From positions 32,881,615-32,945,614 of the forward strand of contig NC_134573.1 in assembly GCF_050947875.1 (NCBI RefSeq): a stretch of DNA of 64,000 nt, written 5' to 3'. Position 1 is the stretch's first letter. Every line of letters begins with the position of its first letter. Made by a program: the position numbers and the translations under genes. This document shows, one piece after another, positions 46,946-59,222 of the stretch. The notes below the pieces were generated by a model. It saw nothing but the letters and a program-made list of their open reading frames with translations. It was not told where the DNA came from and ran no database searches. Source of the stretch: Dermacentor variabilis. Its lineage: Eukaryota > Arthropoda > Arachnida > Ixodida > Ixodidae.

Positions 46946-47442
46946 GGCACAGAAGTGTAGATTTGACGCTCGACCGCTTCCGCAGTGTCTCCTGGACCCT
47001 GCGGTGCACTTTCATTAATGCGGCTTTGCTTCTGCACGCCCTGCATAAGTTGCCTGCTTGACATACTTGCATGGCGTTCATTTTTCAGAAATAGCAGCAA
47101 CGTACCGTACGGCAGTTTGAACTTAAGCTTATCCAGTTTCCGCGCATCCGCCATCGTATAGTAGCAGGGTTTGCTTGCCGTCTCACTTCCCCACCCCTCC
47201 CTTCGAATTGGCACCTTAGTAGAAAAGGAAGCGCTGCAGTTTCTGCGAAGCTTCCGATAGGAGCCACAGATTATTACAGCTGTCAATAGGCTAATGTGGC
47301 GACGGCCAGGGAGCTCCAGAGGGCATTATGCACATTCGATGCGGTGAGTGAAAACGAGTTTCTAGCGTTGCCTTTCCTCTGTGACTTGCTCCTGTCATGT
47401 ATGCACGCACTGTGACCCCCCCTCCCCTACGCGGTGTACGTC

Positions 47443-47470
47443 ACAGCAGCAGCCACAGCAGCAGCAGCAG
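47443..47470 (+). repeat. Interrupted (CAG)n repeat
   Basis: CAGCAGCAGCCACAGCAG then further CAG units. Short trinucleotide tract outside any supported coding region. Confidence 0.85.
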
Positions 47471-47984
47471 TGGGAAAGCCGAAGGGGGAGGTACAGAAAA
47501 CTTCGTTGTACCTGAATGTGAAATGAACTTACAGACAACGTTTTAGTTTTTGTACTTTCCCGCTAAAGCTAGACCGTTTTACGCATAAATGAACTTATAT
47601 ATACCTCGTAACTTACTTGCGTTACCTAGCAACAAGCCAGCGGCACACCAGACGCGCCATATCCAAGCGTCATGCGCCAGATGCCACCGAAGCGAGTGAG
47701 GCCGGCTGCGCATATGAAGTTCGTATGTTCACCGACCCGTCTCTATTGAATGTAGCCTGTTTGCTGGGCTCCCGGCGTTTTCTTCCGTTCTTTCTGCATT
47801 TCGACACGGCACTAGTGCACTATTAGATTTACGGCAAATTGAGAAATTCGGTAGTCTGCGACGCATTTCCCGCAAATTTAGGCCTGCGGCACAACAATGA
47901 GACTGGTAACCCAGTTAGCGAAAAAGAGCTGAGCCGTACTGGGGCAGTTAATTTGAGTTAATGACTCGTACTGGGAGATGTTAG

Positions 47985-48330
47985 CGACGTGCTCTGAGCC
48001 CCAACATTATTGTAATTTATTTCGGTATTTTTGGGGCACGTTCGCGGCACCCGGCTTTGTGACGTTGTTAACGAAAATCAGTTCGACTGTGATGACGGTT
48101 TCGCGTGCACTGAATCTTACTGGGACAAGTTCGTGAAGCTTTTCTTGACCCCTAAGACTATTGTAATTAATTTCGCTTCTTTTTGGGATGCATGTGAGGC
48201 ACGCTCACCGCGCCTGTCGTGACGCAGCGGAAAGCAGCTTGACGCTGTCGTGACGCAGAAAAGAGAGTTTGGGGTATACTGAATCTTAGTGGGACAAGCT
48301 TGTGGCACTTTTTATGCGCCCGCAAGAACA
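47985..48330. repeat. Degenerate tandem duplication, unit about 150-170 bp
   Basis: TATTGTAATTTATTTCGG (about 48,007) recurs as TATTGTAATTAATTTCGC (about 48,158), and CTGAATCTTACTGGGACAAG (48,110) recurs as CTGAATCTTAGTGGGACAAG (48,279). Two diverged copies are visible. Confidence 0.7.
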
Positions 48331-48899
48331 TATAGCTTCTTTCAGTACTTACGCTTGTCGAAAACGCGACGAGTGATTTCCAAGAGAGATAACACAGACG
48401 TTTGTACCCTGTGCCGGCAGAAGGCGCAATACATAACGCGGAGGAGCTCAAAAACCAAGAGCTTGAGAACGCTCTCTTTTAAACAAATGAAAACACGCTT
48501 TCTATCCCCACCATTGTCTTGAGTGCGAGTAGAGGGCATTCTGCGAGGGTCTAAGCTGGTCAGAATGAGAGCCAGTGCTGTGGCCACCTTTCTGTACGTG
48601 GCGTACCATCGCGCCGGATGAGGCCAAGTTCTTTTTAGGAAACGCGCAGTCACCCGCGTATTTGTGCAGGGAATAATGCCCGGGAAGCGGGGAATGCTTG
48701 AAAATCAGGTTTCTTGATATTTCGTGGTATTATTTGGGAGGAGTCCGTTTTTTACGCCATGGATGTGAAAGTTAATATATTTGCAATGCCACCCACTTAC
48801 CACTTACGCACGTTCCGTCTCTACATGCAGTATTCCTGTTAGGTCTACATACCAAAATGATACATGCTTGTAATTTAGTTTTTTTTTTTCAGCTGATGC

Positions 48900-49060
48900 A
48901 GTCCAGTGGAGCTTCGTATAACTGGTGTGGCGGGCCCGGGAGACAGGAAAAGCTGGGAGCCCCTGACTAAGGGCGCCTCCCGCACAAGCAGGAAGACACC
49001 TGCTTGTCCTTTCTTGTTTAATAAAGGTTATTCCTCTTCGTCCTCCTTCGCACAGCAACT
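48900..49060 (+). mobile_element. Probable 3' end of a truncated non-LTR retrotransposon
   Basis: GACAGGAAAAGCTGGGAGCC, CTAAGGGCGCCTCCC, a TTTAATAAAGG polyadenylation signal (49,017-49,027) and a CT-rich tail resemble the compact 3' ends of the CT-tailed elements seen elsewhere here. No coding remnant or target duplication could be shown. Confidence 0.4.
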
Positions 49061-49135
49061 ACTGCTGCTTACCTGGTGCTACAACAGTGGCCAGACAACA
49101 AAGTCCAGAACGAGCACTGATATAGTGCAAACTAA

Positions 49136-49373
49136 ACATTTCATCCTACCAGAAGACGTCTTGCGTTTACGTTATGAAATTGCACGTGGCACATATTCGA
49201 TGGAGGCTTGTAAAGATCGTACGGAATCACTTTTACTAAAGAATAAAATGATTCCGCACCAAGGCCGCACGTGGTTCAGCAGCACACGCGAAAAAAAAAT
49301 TTGGAGGAAGCTTAAGCTTCGCCTTCAAGAGTGGAACGCGACAGCGCTCCCACCGATCCTCCAAGGGGTGTAA
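49136..49373 (+). CDS. Possible terminal coding exon, unknown function
   Basis: An open block of about 79 codons ends at a TAA-type stop at 49,371-49,373 and begins after TTCATCCTACCAG, which could be a splice acceptor. The peptide is rich in charged residues (EDVLRLRYEIARGTYSMEAC, REKKIWRKLKLRLQEWN) and ends LPPILQGV. No retroelement motif is evident and composition is protein-like. The open frame also extends upstream through the retrotransposon tail, so length alone is not evidence. Unrecognised; an old transposon remnant is the main alternative. Confidence 0.3.
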
Positions 49374-49632
49374 GACAATGCGCTACGGCGGAGCTATCAC
49401 TTAGGAGGCGCCCCGCATCGGACTTTGCACGCACCAATCACGCGGTGAGCGTCGAGCAACGCAGCGTTCGGCGCGGCAACGAAGCGTGCGCCTGAGCAAG
49501 CGGAACGAACCATAGAACTCGGTGTCTCGGAGGGGGAAACGATGTACGCCAGCCAAACGTCGTGATCGGCACGGGCAGAGAGATAGACAGATAGTAATCT
49601 AAAGAAAGGAAGGACGGTTGATTCGGCAACCC

Positions 49633-49936
49633 GTGAGAGAGAGAGAGAGAGAAGGAGATTCTTGAATATGGGAAGGAAAGGTTGGGGTAAAGTGCAGCGC
49701 AGTAACTGTCTCTCAGCAGAGGACACCTCAACCGCGCTGCACAGGGGGTAGGGAATGAAAGTAGGGGGAGAGAAAGAGCACCAGAAACAGCAGCACGCCG
49801 CGGTAAAGTGATGGAGCTAAAGGCGGTCGGCGAGGCCGACAGCCTCGGCGAATGTCAGGAGCGCACGTAGAAGTGTCCTGTGGCGTGAAGGGCAGCCCGA
49901 GGGGTGCAGGAGTTCAGTCACGGTGTTGCACGGCAG
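49633..49936 (-). mobile_element. 5'-truncated I-like retrotransposon, second copy of the 15.4-kb family
   Basis: On the minus strand the sequence is nearly identical to 15,690-15,977: PCNTVTELLHPSGCPS, TLLRALLTFAEAVGLADRL and stop, then the same 3' UTR and CT tail (49,633-49,652 as AG on the plus strand). Truncation is at about 49,936, later than in the other copy. No clear target duplication was found. Confidence 0.88.
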
Positions 49937-50256
49937 AGGGAGCACGGCGAAGCATGGTCAGGGGAGAGGGGGTCCTGGCCGCGACGCGCCTCGCACCGGT
50001 TCCCGCACAGCCCCAATGCGCGCGTGGCGCGCCACCTGTCGGGCCAGCGCCGTACATTGAGAGGAGGGGGCCTTCTGTGTTTGTCGGAAGATGGCTCTGC
50101 GTGTGCGGAAAGCGCAGAAGAAATGTAGCGGAAACTGCGACTTCTGTAAGTTAGATGTTCATAATTACCGGTATACACCGCAGTATAACTTTCTACGGCT
50201 CATTTCTAAGGCAACCCCGCATTCACTAGAAGCGCTTTTGTACCGCTTTGAAGCAT

Positions 50257-50530
50257 CGAACTCGTGGCTGAGTGGTAGCGTATACGTATCACACTCCGGA
50301 GACCCTGGTTCGCTTCCCGCCCAGCCCATCTTGCAAGTTATTTTTTATTCATGAAGTGCCTCCCGGGATTTATCGTTCACGGCCAAGGCAGCCGACGCCG
50401 ACAACACCGGCTTTTCTGCGACACGAGCTCCTTAACGCTATCGCGTTAAAATTTCGCGCCGATCAGCGGAGCCGATGTGGCGTGTACCAGCTGGCGCGCA
50501 AAACGCGCGCGCCAGAAACATAAGACCGGA
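50257..50530 (+). mobile_element. tRNA-like head and adjoining repeat, SINE candidate of a second family
   Basis: TGGCTGAGTGGTAGCG (50,265-50,280) matches a pol III A box and CTGGTTCGCTTCCCG (50,305-50,319) a B box, about 40 bp apart as in a tRNA. The intervening CACACTCCGGAGACCC and flanks do not complete a good cloverleaf with anticodon and acceptor pairs that I can confirm, so it is more likely tRNA-derived than a working tRNA gene. A body with GGCAGCCGACGCCGACAAC and GCTATCGCGTTAAAATTTCG follows. Ends are uncertain. Confidence 0.45.
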
Positions 50531-53144
50531 AGGCGTTATTCGCATCCGCTCGGTGCGCTAGAGTCAATTCGGCCACTGGGCTTATATGGGAGTGTCCACT
50601 CTTGATGAAGTTCTTTCTCTATGCTTGAGCGATTGATTAGTTTTCGATGATTGCCGACTGCGTTCGCCGCTACCTGTGTGCTTGGACTGTCACTCACTTT
50701 TGCGGACACAATTATGCCCAATAAAAAGTTAGTTTCGGCATTCATAGTATTGATACTGTGTTCTTTATGCTCACACAACGTGACATCTGGTGGAAGTGCT
50801 TGTCCGTTCCTGTACCGAACGCCCCCGCAAAGCCGTGATCCAAGTCCGAACAGAAAACAAAGGCCACTCTTTGTGAAGGTATGGTATCTTCAACTGATCG
50901 CCTCCATCCCCCGAAGCGGAGTCGGGCAGATCCGGCGTTCCCCGAGCTCAGAAGTAGAGGACAAGCGCGCAAGCCGACATGCGACTCGCTCTCGGAGGAA
51001 GAAATGGCACATGCGAAACCACATGACTACTGCCAACGCCCGATGTATCGGCTAAAAAGCTCCCGGCGCTGCCGGGAAAACCGCTGGACGCGCCGGCGGG
51101 TCGAGCGTTCGTCGAGACTTCAGCATCTAGCGGCCTAGGTTACGGTGGGCCGTCGCCAACCGCAGCGGTGCGCTGCTGCGATGACGTTTCAACCTCGACG
51201 ACTGCTCAGACGACAGGGCTTGGAGCTCCTCAGAGCATTCGAAGATGGAGGAGAGAAAGTGAGAACCGGCAGGGCGCGCGCGCTCTTTCAACCAGCCGAA
51301 GACAACCAGCCGCTCGCGAGAGCGCTCCAGAGCGCTGAGAAACGACCAGTCGAAGATGGCATAAGTTAAGCAGGAAGTTGGCGTGGCTGATGGCGTTACT
51401 CCGCCTGTCGGGCCAGTTCTGCTCGCTTGTTTACGTTTCTCGCAAAACCACGCCCCGCTGGGCTCAGCCGGGCTCTTCGGACGCCCGCGCACCGCCCCAA
51501 TACTAAACAAAACGATGTAATCACGATGTCTCATTGCATTACCGTTGCCGAAGTCACGTTGAAAGAATTTCATAATGAACTTCGCAAATTGGGCCGTTAG
51601 GCAGAATCGGCTGCTTTTACCGGCTTTTATGAAAACAAACAAGCCTTATAAGGCCAGCCAGCTGAACTGTTCTCATCAACCGCAGGTACCGGCCGCTTGC
51701 GAGTATTTGCGTTTTTTTTAAGGTCACCTTTATCGCTGCCATCTACTTGCTTTTCTCTGCTTGTGCTTCCTGGGGCTCTCAGACGGACTTGCAAGCTACG
51801 CATTCTCACTATATACGTATTATATACGCAATATACGCATTCTTACTGCACTGCAAGAACGTAAGACACGTAAGACAAACGGACCCATTTGCGATTCTTT
51901 TGGTGTTTATGAGCACAAACACATATCCTCGCTGTAGCTTGATGAATCTTCTTGCTTTATTGAACAAATTTTAGGTGACCGCACATCACTACAACAGCGC
52001 ACCGGCGAGGAGGCACAATGTCATTTCTGACTCCACGTTTAGATTCATTGACTGCGGCCCGAGGTGCCTTCTTCCCACGCTAAGTGAAGCTTCAGGGAAC
52101 CAAAGTTTCGCGATAGGCGGCGCACGGTGCAGAACAGTACGTGGGTAGAACCGGCCTACATGCGGCCATGGAACAGCTGTTTGATATGTCCGCGGGAGTA
52201 CCTCCTGTGGAGCCTTCCTCACTCTTGCAGCGCATCCGCTAAGCTACACTTCTCTGCGCTGCTCACGCTCACAGATAAGATGCGCCTGCGGTAGGAAGGA
52301 TTCTTTCCTTAAGTCAAAGCAGCCGCTTCTTTCCCATCTTCCAGAATGAATTGTCGGCTGGCCGGCGCACGATGCCGAGGGCAGCAAAATGCTCATACTC
52401 TGCGTAACGCACTATCACCTGTGCAGCCTGTGCAGCCTGTTCACCTGTGCAAGTGTGCATGAACCTCAAACGCGCTCTGCTTAAATGACTTCGTGCTTTC
52501 GCGAGTATTGCCAGAAACAAGCAACAGTTAAGCAAATATGTTTTAATATGCACAAAAGCAAGTTGCACTGAACACAAATGTTCTAAAACCAGGACTATGC
52601 ATTCTTGCATAACGTACGTTCTACGTGCTGCAAATGCACCATGTGCTGTCAAAAGCAGGAATCACTGACCTGCAAGGCGTTTATTGTACAGATTCTGAAA
52701 CACATCGGCTCCGGCCTGTGATGGCACGTTAGCATGATTGCGCCAATGAGGACAAAATTTCCCGCGATACTCCTTCATCCATTGCCATTGCCGTAGCGCG
52801 GTACATCGCGTACAGTGTTGTATGCGCGTTAATTTCGCGAACTTTGGTTCCCCCTGTCCCACCTGGCCTCAGCAACATTCGGGAGAGAATGGTCAAAATA
52901 ACACAGCGCAACAAAACACGGAGACCTACGCAAACCTGCCCACACGGCGCCTTTGCCCTGGTATGAAACCTACGGAGCAACACTTGTGACCGCACACAAC
53001 CATAAAGAAGCCGCCATTGTGGCCCGAAAGGCGTGGCCGCTACAACAAAGAAATAAAAAAAAGAAGAAGGAGAATGTACCACGTTATTTCCTCCACACAA
53101 TACTCCTTGCGCGAGGACAAGGTAGTGCCTCGCCTAATTTTTCT
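50531..53144. other. No gene recognised
   Basis: Several open frames over 100 codons occur on both strands around 50,650-51,640, but none carries a motif. Nothing else stands out. Confidence 0.3.
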
Positions 53145-53462
53145 TCATGACTCGGAGTGATCCTCCTTCGCGAGGGCGTCGGCCGCCTCGTTGTCAAGTA
53201 AGCCGATTTGCGCGGGAACCCATTGCAAGGCTAAGTCGTCTAAGCCCTCCTTGGCGAGATGACAGAGTTTTGAGCCAACCCTCTGCACAAACTCAAGACC
53301 GAGATAGCCCTTCGCAAGCACACAGAGAACGGCGCGCGAGTCAGAAAGGATCGTCGCTGAAAGGACACCACTCTGCTGTAGAAGGTCCGCCGCAAGGTCG
53401 ATCGCAGCAAGGTCGGCTACCGCAAACCCGTCACCACATGCAGCATTCCAAGGAAGACTTGC
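53145..53462 (-). pseudogene. RNase H fragment of an I-like non-LTR element
   Basis: The minus-strand frame gives ADLAAIDLAADLLQQ, ILSDSRAVLCVLAKG (catalytic D-S region) and ALQWVPAQIGLLDNEAADALAKE, the H...GN/DNEAAD end of RNase H with the His position replaced (PAQIG). Only ~105 residues remain. It abuts the gag zinc knuckle of gypsy A at about 53,465. Confidence 0.78.
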
Positions 53463-53464
53463 GT

Positions 53465-54315
53465 TTGGCGCACCCCCGACCACCGTGCGTTCTGCTGTCA
53501 CTGCGGAGAAGCGCGCATCGTCTACTGCCGATGCCAATACCACGAGATGAGCCTACGAGGGTTCGCAGTGAACGCGCCACGTCCACACCTTCGTGATGTG
53601 TTACGTGACATTGCGGACTACATCGACGCAACGCAGTTGATACGACAACGTCCTTAGCGTTCGCCGTCGCCAGGACGCTACCTCTCCCTGCAGCGCCGAC
53701 CATACTCTGGCCCAGCTCGAGGCCGGTCCGTAAGGCCATATTCGGAAAACTAAAAGCAGCAACTGACAGCGCTGCGGGTGCTGCACGTTGTAATGCCGAA
53801 GATCTTCCGCCGCTGACAACGATGTTTCATTGTCTATCTCGACAACACAGCAACCACAAGCCGCCATCATGAAGTGTTTAAGCCAAGAACACGCCTCCAG
53901 AAGAAGACCTGATGACGCGACGTACCAGCCGCAGGTCAACGCGGCACAGCCTAGATCCTGCGTCAAGACCTAACTGCAACGCAAGACAAAGAACCACTCA
54001 TCTCGACGTGCTTCTCGACGGCCACAAAGCCGCTGCTCTTGTAGAAACTAGAGCTAATTTTTCCGTTATCACTGGTTATTCGCCTCCATGTTCAAGAAAG
54101 TCAAGACTTCATGAAACGGTCCTCCATTTTGGACAACTGGAGGAAACCTGGCAATACCAACTGGAATTTGCACGGCATGAATTAGAGTTCTTGGCCGGAC
54201 TTAGCTTGCGACGCTCGTTGCCCTCCAACAGTGGTCATGAGACGTAATCTCGGCATGGACTTCCTCAATCAACACGACGCAATCATCGACCTGGGGTCGA
54301 AGCCGATAACGCTAA
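53465..54315 (+). pseudogene. Ty3/gypsy A, left part: gag C-terminus and protease
   Basis: Decayed plus-strand frames show a damaged knuckle (CCHCGEARIVYCRC), GFAVNAPRP and RRDIADYIDAT-like gag text, then DVLLDGHKAAALVETRANFSVI. That is the protease core with D-T-G changed to E-T-R. The second protease block NLGMDFLNQHDAIIDLGSKP follows and stops at 54,315 where gypsy B begins. Homology resumes at 62,245. Inactive. Confidence 0.82.
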
Positions 54316-54451
54316 TGTGGGTTGCACGCAATCATGTGCGTCAAGAAAAAGGGCCTTTATTGAACAGACCACACTCGTATATATACATACTATCAAAGGG
54401 GGCGTTACAGCCAACTGAGCGCGCGTGTGCATGACAGTGCATTGCGTCACA
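54316..54451 (-). repeat. 3' LTR of gypsy B (136 bp)
   Basis: Matches 62,109-62,244 with about eight differences; on the minus strand runs TGTGACGC to CCACA. Contains a TATATATACATAC TATA-like stretch. Confidence 0.92.
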
Positions 54452-54474
54452 TCTCCTTTTTTATTAAATCACAA

Positions 54475-54820
54475 TCACTCAAGTTCTTGCATCGGGAATC
54501 TTCGTTGTGGTCGGTGGTTGCGTGCGCTTCTACGCAGTTGTGGCTCTGTGGTTCCCACCGTGAGTCGATGTTCTTTCGTAGGCGGCAATGAGTCTGCCAC
54601 AGGAGTGGGTGCCAGACGAAGGTGTTCTCTGGTGCGGTGTAACTGGATCCCATCTTCGGTCTCGATAATGTAGACTCTCGGGCTGTTGGCAGGCTTGACA
54701 ACACTAGCAGGGGACCAGGTTTTTGATGGAACGCTGTACACTGTGACGCGGGAGCCATCAGGAATCTCTGGTAGAGGCCTTGTGCCTCGGTTGTAGAAGG
54801 AACGTTGTTTACTCCTGATT
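54475..54820 (-). pseudogene. Gypsy B pol C-terminus (after integrase)
   Basis: The minus-strand frame from the insertion edge at 54,820 to TGA at 54,475 has FYNRGTRPLPEIPDGSRV, TWSPASVVK, RVYIIETEDG and RTREHLRL. This is the GPY-like/C-terminal block of gypsy integrases, followed by a Pro/Arg-rich tail. It is the in-frame continuation of the integrase that ends at 59,534, separated only by element C. Confidence 0.88.
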
Positions 54821-54869
54821 TCGTGGAGCCGTGAGAGAGTAAACGTTTATTGTAGTATAGGTTGTTTGG

Positions 54870-57800
54870 TTATGGTGGGTGGAGCCTCTCCTCCAGCGCC
54901 CCACTGGTTACAGCGGCTCGCCGGGCCTGGTCAAGGGTCATCAGTTGGCTTCCCAATTCCACTTCCGCGAGTCGTGCCTCCCACGACCAATTATGGACAG
55001 TGTTGTCTAGCAACGGCGAGGTGGCTGCTGCCGGGCGTAACGCGCATTGGAATGTTATATGTTCCAACGTCGGTGTTCCTTCGCACTACGGGCATTTATC
55101 GCTGTATTTGTCTGGGTGCATATTGCGTAGCCTGTATAAATGTGGGAAAGTGTTTGAAGGCGGCGCCAGTCTCATGCTTGCCTCATGTCTAGGTCTGGGT
55201 GAGGAAGGGCTTTGGTTCGCATACTTAGCCGCTGTAATTCGACGATTTCTCTTGGCGCACCGGGTGTCGAGGTGTTCTCTCGGTCAGTGTGGCCCGCGGC
55301 ACGGCCTGTCATGCCTCGAGCCAAGCGGTCCACCCGTTCGTTTCCCGCTATCCCTGTGTGCGCCGGGCACCAGGTCACGCAATGATCCAGGGTGAGTTCC
55401 GTTCCTAGGATGCGGAAGACGCAACCCGGTAAAGCCCCTCCCCTAAGGAAGAGGCGGCAGGCGTCCTGTGAGTCTGTCAGCAGGTAGGCCTATTGGCCCT
55501 TAGCTTCCGCGGCGCTTATGGCCAGGGCTGTGGCCACAGCTTCGGCCGTTACAACCGATTTAGTGTGTATGAATGCTGCTGCGGTTGTTCGTCCTTGGCT
55601 AGTCACGACTGCTGCAAATGTATTGATGGTGCCTGCATTCCTCTGATACGAACTCGCGTCTGTAAAGCAAGTATCCGGATCGCTTCGCCGCCTTAGTAAG
55701 GTGGCTGGCCGCGCGCGTCTCCGAGCCGCATGATCGACTGGGTGCATGTGACGGGGGATTGGCGCCACGTGGATCCGCTCTCGGATTTCAGGTGCAGTAG
55801 TATTGTTTCGTCACCGCAATATTGTGGTGTCAGTGGATAGTGAAGTCTTTGTAAAACCGAGCGTCCCTGAGGTGTCGTGTTTAGCCGTTCACGCTGCGCC
55901 ATTAGTGCGGCTGCTGCATATTCCTCGAAAGTGTTCATCATTCCCAATTCGTTCAGTCGGATCGTGCTTGTGCTTTCAGGCAGGCCGAGTGCTGCTTTAC
56001 AGGCGCTTCTTATGAGCTTATCCGCATGTTCGATGTCGTTACGCCGCGTGGTTTGGAAAGGCAGGGCGTACGTTAGACGACTAATGACGAAGGCGTTTAC
56101 TAGTTGCATGGTGTCAGCTTCGGTCATGCCCTCTCTGCTGCGTGCAACTCTGCTAATAAGCCCGGTTACGCTCCGAACAGTGGGTCGGAGATTGGAGAGC
56201 GCTATGCTAACGCTGCCCGTTTCTTGAATGCACATTCCCAGTGCGCGCAGGTGGGATGCCCTCTTGATGGGCTCCCCTCCAAGTTGAGCTGCAGATCCGG
56301 AGCCCTAGTCGCTTGGGTATGTCTAGGTCTAATATGAATGTACTCCGATTTCGCTGGAGCCCACATCATGCCTGCTCGCCTCATATAGCTTTCCAAGATG
56401 TTGATGGCCTGTTGAAGCCTGTCCTGTCGGTTTTCGTAGGACCCTTTGCAGGCCCAGAGTGTATTGTAGTCTGCATATATGGCGCAGCCAAGGTCTCAGT
56501 TCTCCTGTAAGTCCAGGGCCATTCTACGTAAGCTGATGTTAAACAGAAGTGGTGACAATATGGATCCTTGAGGAGTGCCCCTATCTGGTAGGCGATACAG
56601 GGCAGAACATGCTGAACCCAGTCCTAGTTTTGCGTAATGGCTGCTCAGGCAGTCTTGAACGTAATGGACTACTCTTTCTCCACACCCATCTCGTAGTCCG
56701 TCTAGTATTGTAGCGTGTGAAATGTTATCAAATGCTTTATGGAGGTCGAGTGCTAGCAAGATTCTGCCCATACTGCCCGGCGGGGGATCGAGCACCTCAT
56801 CTTTTAATAAAAGAAAGACGTCCTGTGCACAGATTCCCCTGCGGAAACCGAACATGGATTCAGGGGAGAGTGAGTTTCGTTCGATGTGCGCTTCGAGTCG
56901 GGTTAGAATTACTCGTTCAAAGAGCTTGCCCATGCGAGACGTGAGCGATATGGGCCTAAGATGGTTGAGCTCGCGCGGCTTGCCCGGTTTTGGTATAAGC
57001 ACGATGTCTGCGTCCTTCCATTCTCGCGGTAGACTTCCGTCCGGTCGCCAGACCTGTTCGTTGAAGAAGTCGACTAAGTGCTGTAGGGCTACGTCACTAA
57101 GGTTGCGCAGCATTGCGTTGGTGATTTGGTCGGGTCCAGGAGCCGTGTTCTTCGTGAAGGTTTGTGCAGCTGCGTAGAGCTCTGAGAAGGTGATGGGGGC
57201 GTCCAAGCTCGAGTTATCCTGTCCTTGGTATTCTATCATAACGCGTGAATATGTCTGGGCAGCGCCAGTGTAGGTGCGTTTTCGGTGCTCGAGTATTTCT
57301 TGTTCTGAGCCCTTGTATTCTCCTAAGAGCCGTCGCATGACGTTAGACGTCTCGGTGCGCGTGCTAGTTGGGTCTAACGTGCACCGAAGAATGGTCCAGG
57401 TCTTCTTGGTGCTGAGGGTGCCTCTGAGAGAGTCGCAGAAGTTGCGCTAATTTTGATTATTCAGCTCCTTTGCATAGGTGTTAGCTTCGTTTGCCAGCAG
57501 GGCTATTCGGCGCCTAAGTTTGCGATTACGCCGCTGCCGCTTCCAGCGTTTGGTGAGGTTTCTGTGGGCCTCCCAGAGGTGGGCGAGATGGCTGTTTACT
57601 GCTGCTGCTTCCGCTGTGGTCTTGATCTCTCTGGTGGTGGCAGCATGGTCTTCCTTGAGGAAAGTCGTGCAACCTGCGGCCGTGGCTGGAAATGAGGAAG
57701 CAGCCTGTTGTCGTTCTCTATGCCTTTTCCAATCTGTGAGCCTGGCGACTCTTAGGGGCTGTCGAACTTTAGCTGTGTTAACATTGATACACAGTAGGTA

Positions 57801-58470
57801 GTGACCACTACCTAGCGTTTCGTCTAGGTTACACCAGGTGACCCCCTTCTCATTGTTGACAAACGTAAGGTCCGGCGTGGTGTGTCGAGCAGCGTTGTTT
57901 CCTATCCTTGTAGGAGTGCCTGGCTGCGTAATCAGTACAAGTTCGTGGGACTGAGTTTCTCGTAGTAGATTGAAGCCCTTGGCGAGGTCGCGCTGGTAAC
58001 CCCATGCGGAGTGCCAAGCGTTAAAGTCTCCGGGAAAGATTAGTCGGTCTTTCGTTGAGAGCAAGGTAGATACACGAGTTAAAATTAGTGAAAAATCGGC
58101 CCTCTTATCCCTAGGGGGGCTATATATGTTGGTTACCAGGCACTTGGGACGACCCTTCTTAACTGGCCAAATGGCGAGTATTTGGTGGTGGATTTCTACA
58201 CCAGGTGCTATAGCGACAGTGATTGTCAGGTCCTTTCGGGCCAATGCTGCCACTTCAGGGTAGTTCGAAACGCTATAGAAACGGTAGCCCCCCAATAGGC
58301 ATCCACATTTTCCCCACTTCCTGAAGACAAATATTGTCAGGTGGGAAGAGCGCCGCCTTGATATATTCTGTAAGTGGAGCATGTTTGTTATGTAGTGATC
58401 GGCAGTTCCACTGCAAAATTATGAGATTCTCTTGTTGTGTAGCTGTGTAATTAGCCTGAGTATGTGCTCT
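54870..58470 (-). pseudogene. Element C ORF2: endonuclease, RT, RNase H, zinc block
   Basis: Endonuclease starts near 58,430 with LQWNCRSL and ICLQE, and continues after a frame change with NIYSPP, GDFNAWHSAWG, DLTFVN and GHYLLCI. RT (57,330-56,490) shows TAPGPDQI, DIVLIPKPGK, LRPISLTS, FGFRRGICAQD, ALDLHKAFDNISH and GTPQGSILSPLLF. A TGA near 56,497 comes next, and the catalytic box reads YADY, losing the second Asp of YADD. The thumb region follows (RLTYALPF). RNase H gives CFTDASS, VTAEAVATALAIS and CPAHTGIAGNERVDRLA. The C-terminal block LEHITFQC precedes TAA at 54,870. Frame changes lie near 58,350, 56,240 and 55,480. RNase H places it in or near the I clade. Confidence 0.93.
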
Positions 58471-58532
58471 CGAAATGTTCTGTGTCTGTGGTTACGGTCA
58501 CCTTTGGATCTCGGTTCTCCGGGCTAAGGCTG

Positions 58533-59222
58533 CTACGGCGTTTTCGCGTTTTTTTTTACTCGTTTGAGCGAGTTGTCGACGTACCGCTTAATATTGTGAA
58601 GCTCTGCAAAAAATAATTGCATTTGTGCGTGTCCGTGTATAACTCCTCGGACAGCTTCTTCTCCGGTGGCAGCGTATACGTTAACGACATGCGAACGTCC
58701 GTTGATAGTGAGAGAGTGGACTCGGCGTGTCTGCTCCGCGACCTCTTGACTCGATGTCGAGAGTATGGCGATATTGGAGCCAGGCTTTATACGTAGCAAA
58801 AATTGCTCACCTCTTATTTGGTAGTCACAGGCCGTAACGATCGCTTCGGGGAGGGCCGGCGTGCTGATAGTCTTCAAAGGCAGTCCCTGGTGTGGTCGAA
58901 TAACTACCTTGAAGTCATCCTTAGGAAGAGGAAGAAGTTTAGGTATGCCTCTTCGTCGTTTCCTTAGTTTCGCCGGGTTAGTGCTGCCCGTTGAGTCCGT
59001 TTCTCGCTTGCGCTCTCAAGCCTGCTGCTTCTTTTGTCGCAGTGTCAGGACTGTCTGCCAGTCATCGTCCGTCCGCTGGCGTCCCCCGGCGTTGTGGCGA
59101 ACGTAGCTTGCTATTCCGCCTTCTGTTCTGTCTACAATAGTTAGTTCCATGTTCTCTGCTGCTGTGGTCTCACCTTGCGTTGTCGTCGTCGTGTGAAGTT
59201 CGCTAAGCGTTCCCGTAGCCAT
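58533..59222 (-). pseudogene. Element C ORF1, internally deleted
   Basis: Starts at ATG 59,222 (MATGTLSELHTTTTTQGETT) and runs through DDDWQTVL to an in-frame TGA near 59,016. It resumes with RKRRRGIPKLLPLPKDDFKV, VIRPHQGLPLKTIS and an RRM-like block LLRIKPGSNIAILSTSS, VVNVYAATGEEAVRGVI. The zinc knuckles that should follow are missing because of a deletion near 58,610, and the end is unrelated basic text. ORF1p would package element RNA. Confidence 0.8.

Larger units (their letters stand above)
46946..48899. other. No gene recognised
   Basis: Contains the CAG repeat and a degenerate tandem duplication described separately; otherwise nothing. Confidence 0.3.

Noticed and set aside
48906..49373. 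155-codon frame taken as one gene
   Set aside because: Its first half is a probable retrotransposon tail; only the second half (from about 49,136) looks protein-like, so I reported that part alone.
50257..50330. Functional tRNA gene
   Set aside because: A and B boxes are present but I could not confirm acceptor and anticodon stems, and repeat sequence continues on both sides, so a SINE head is more likely.
56496..57338. Plus-strand frames opposite element C RT
   Set aside because: Shadows of the minus-strand RT, which carries all the conserved motifs.
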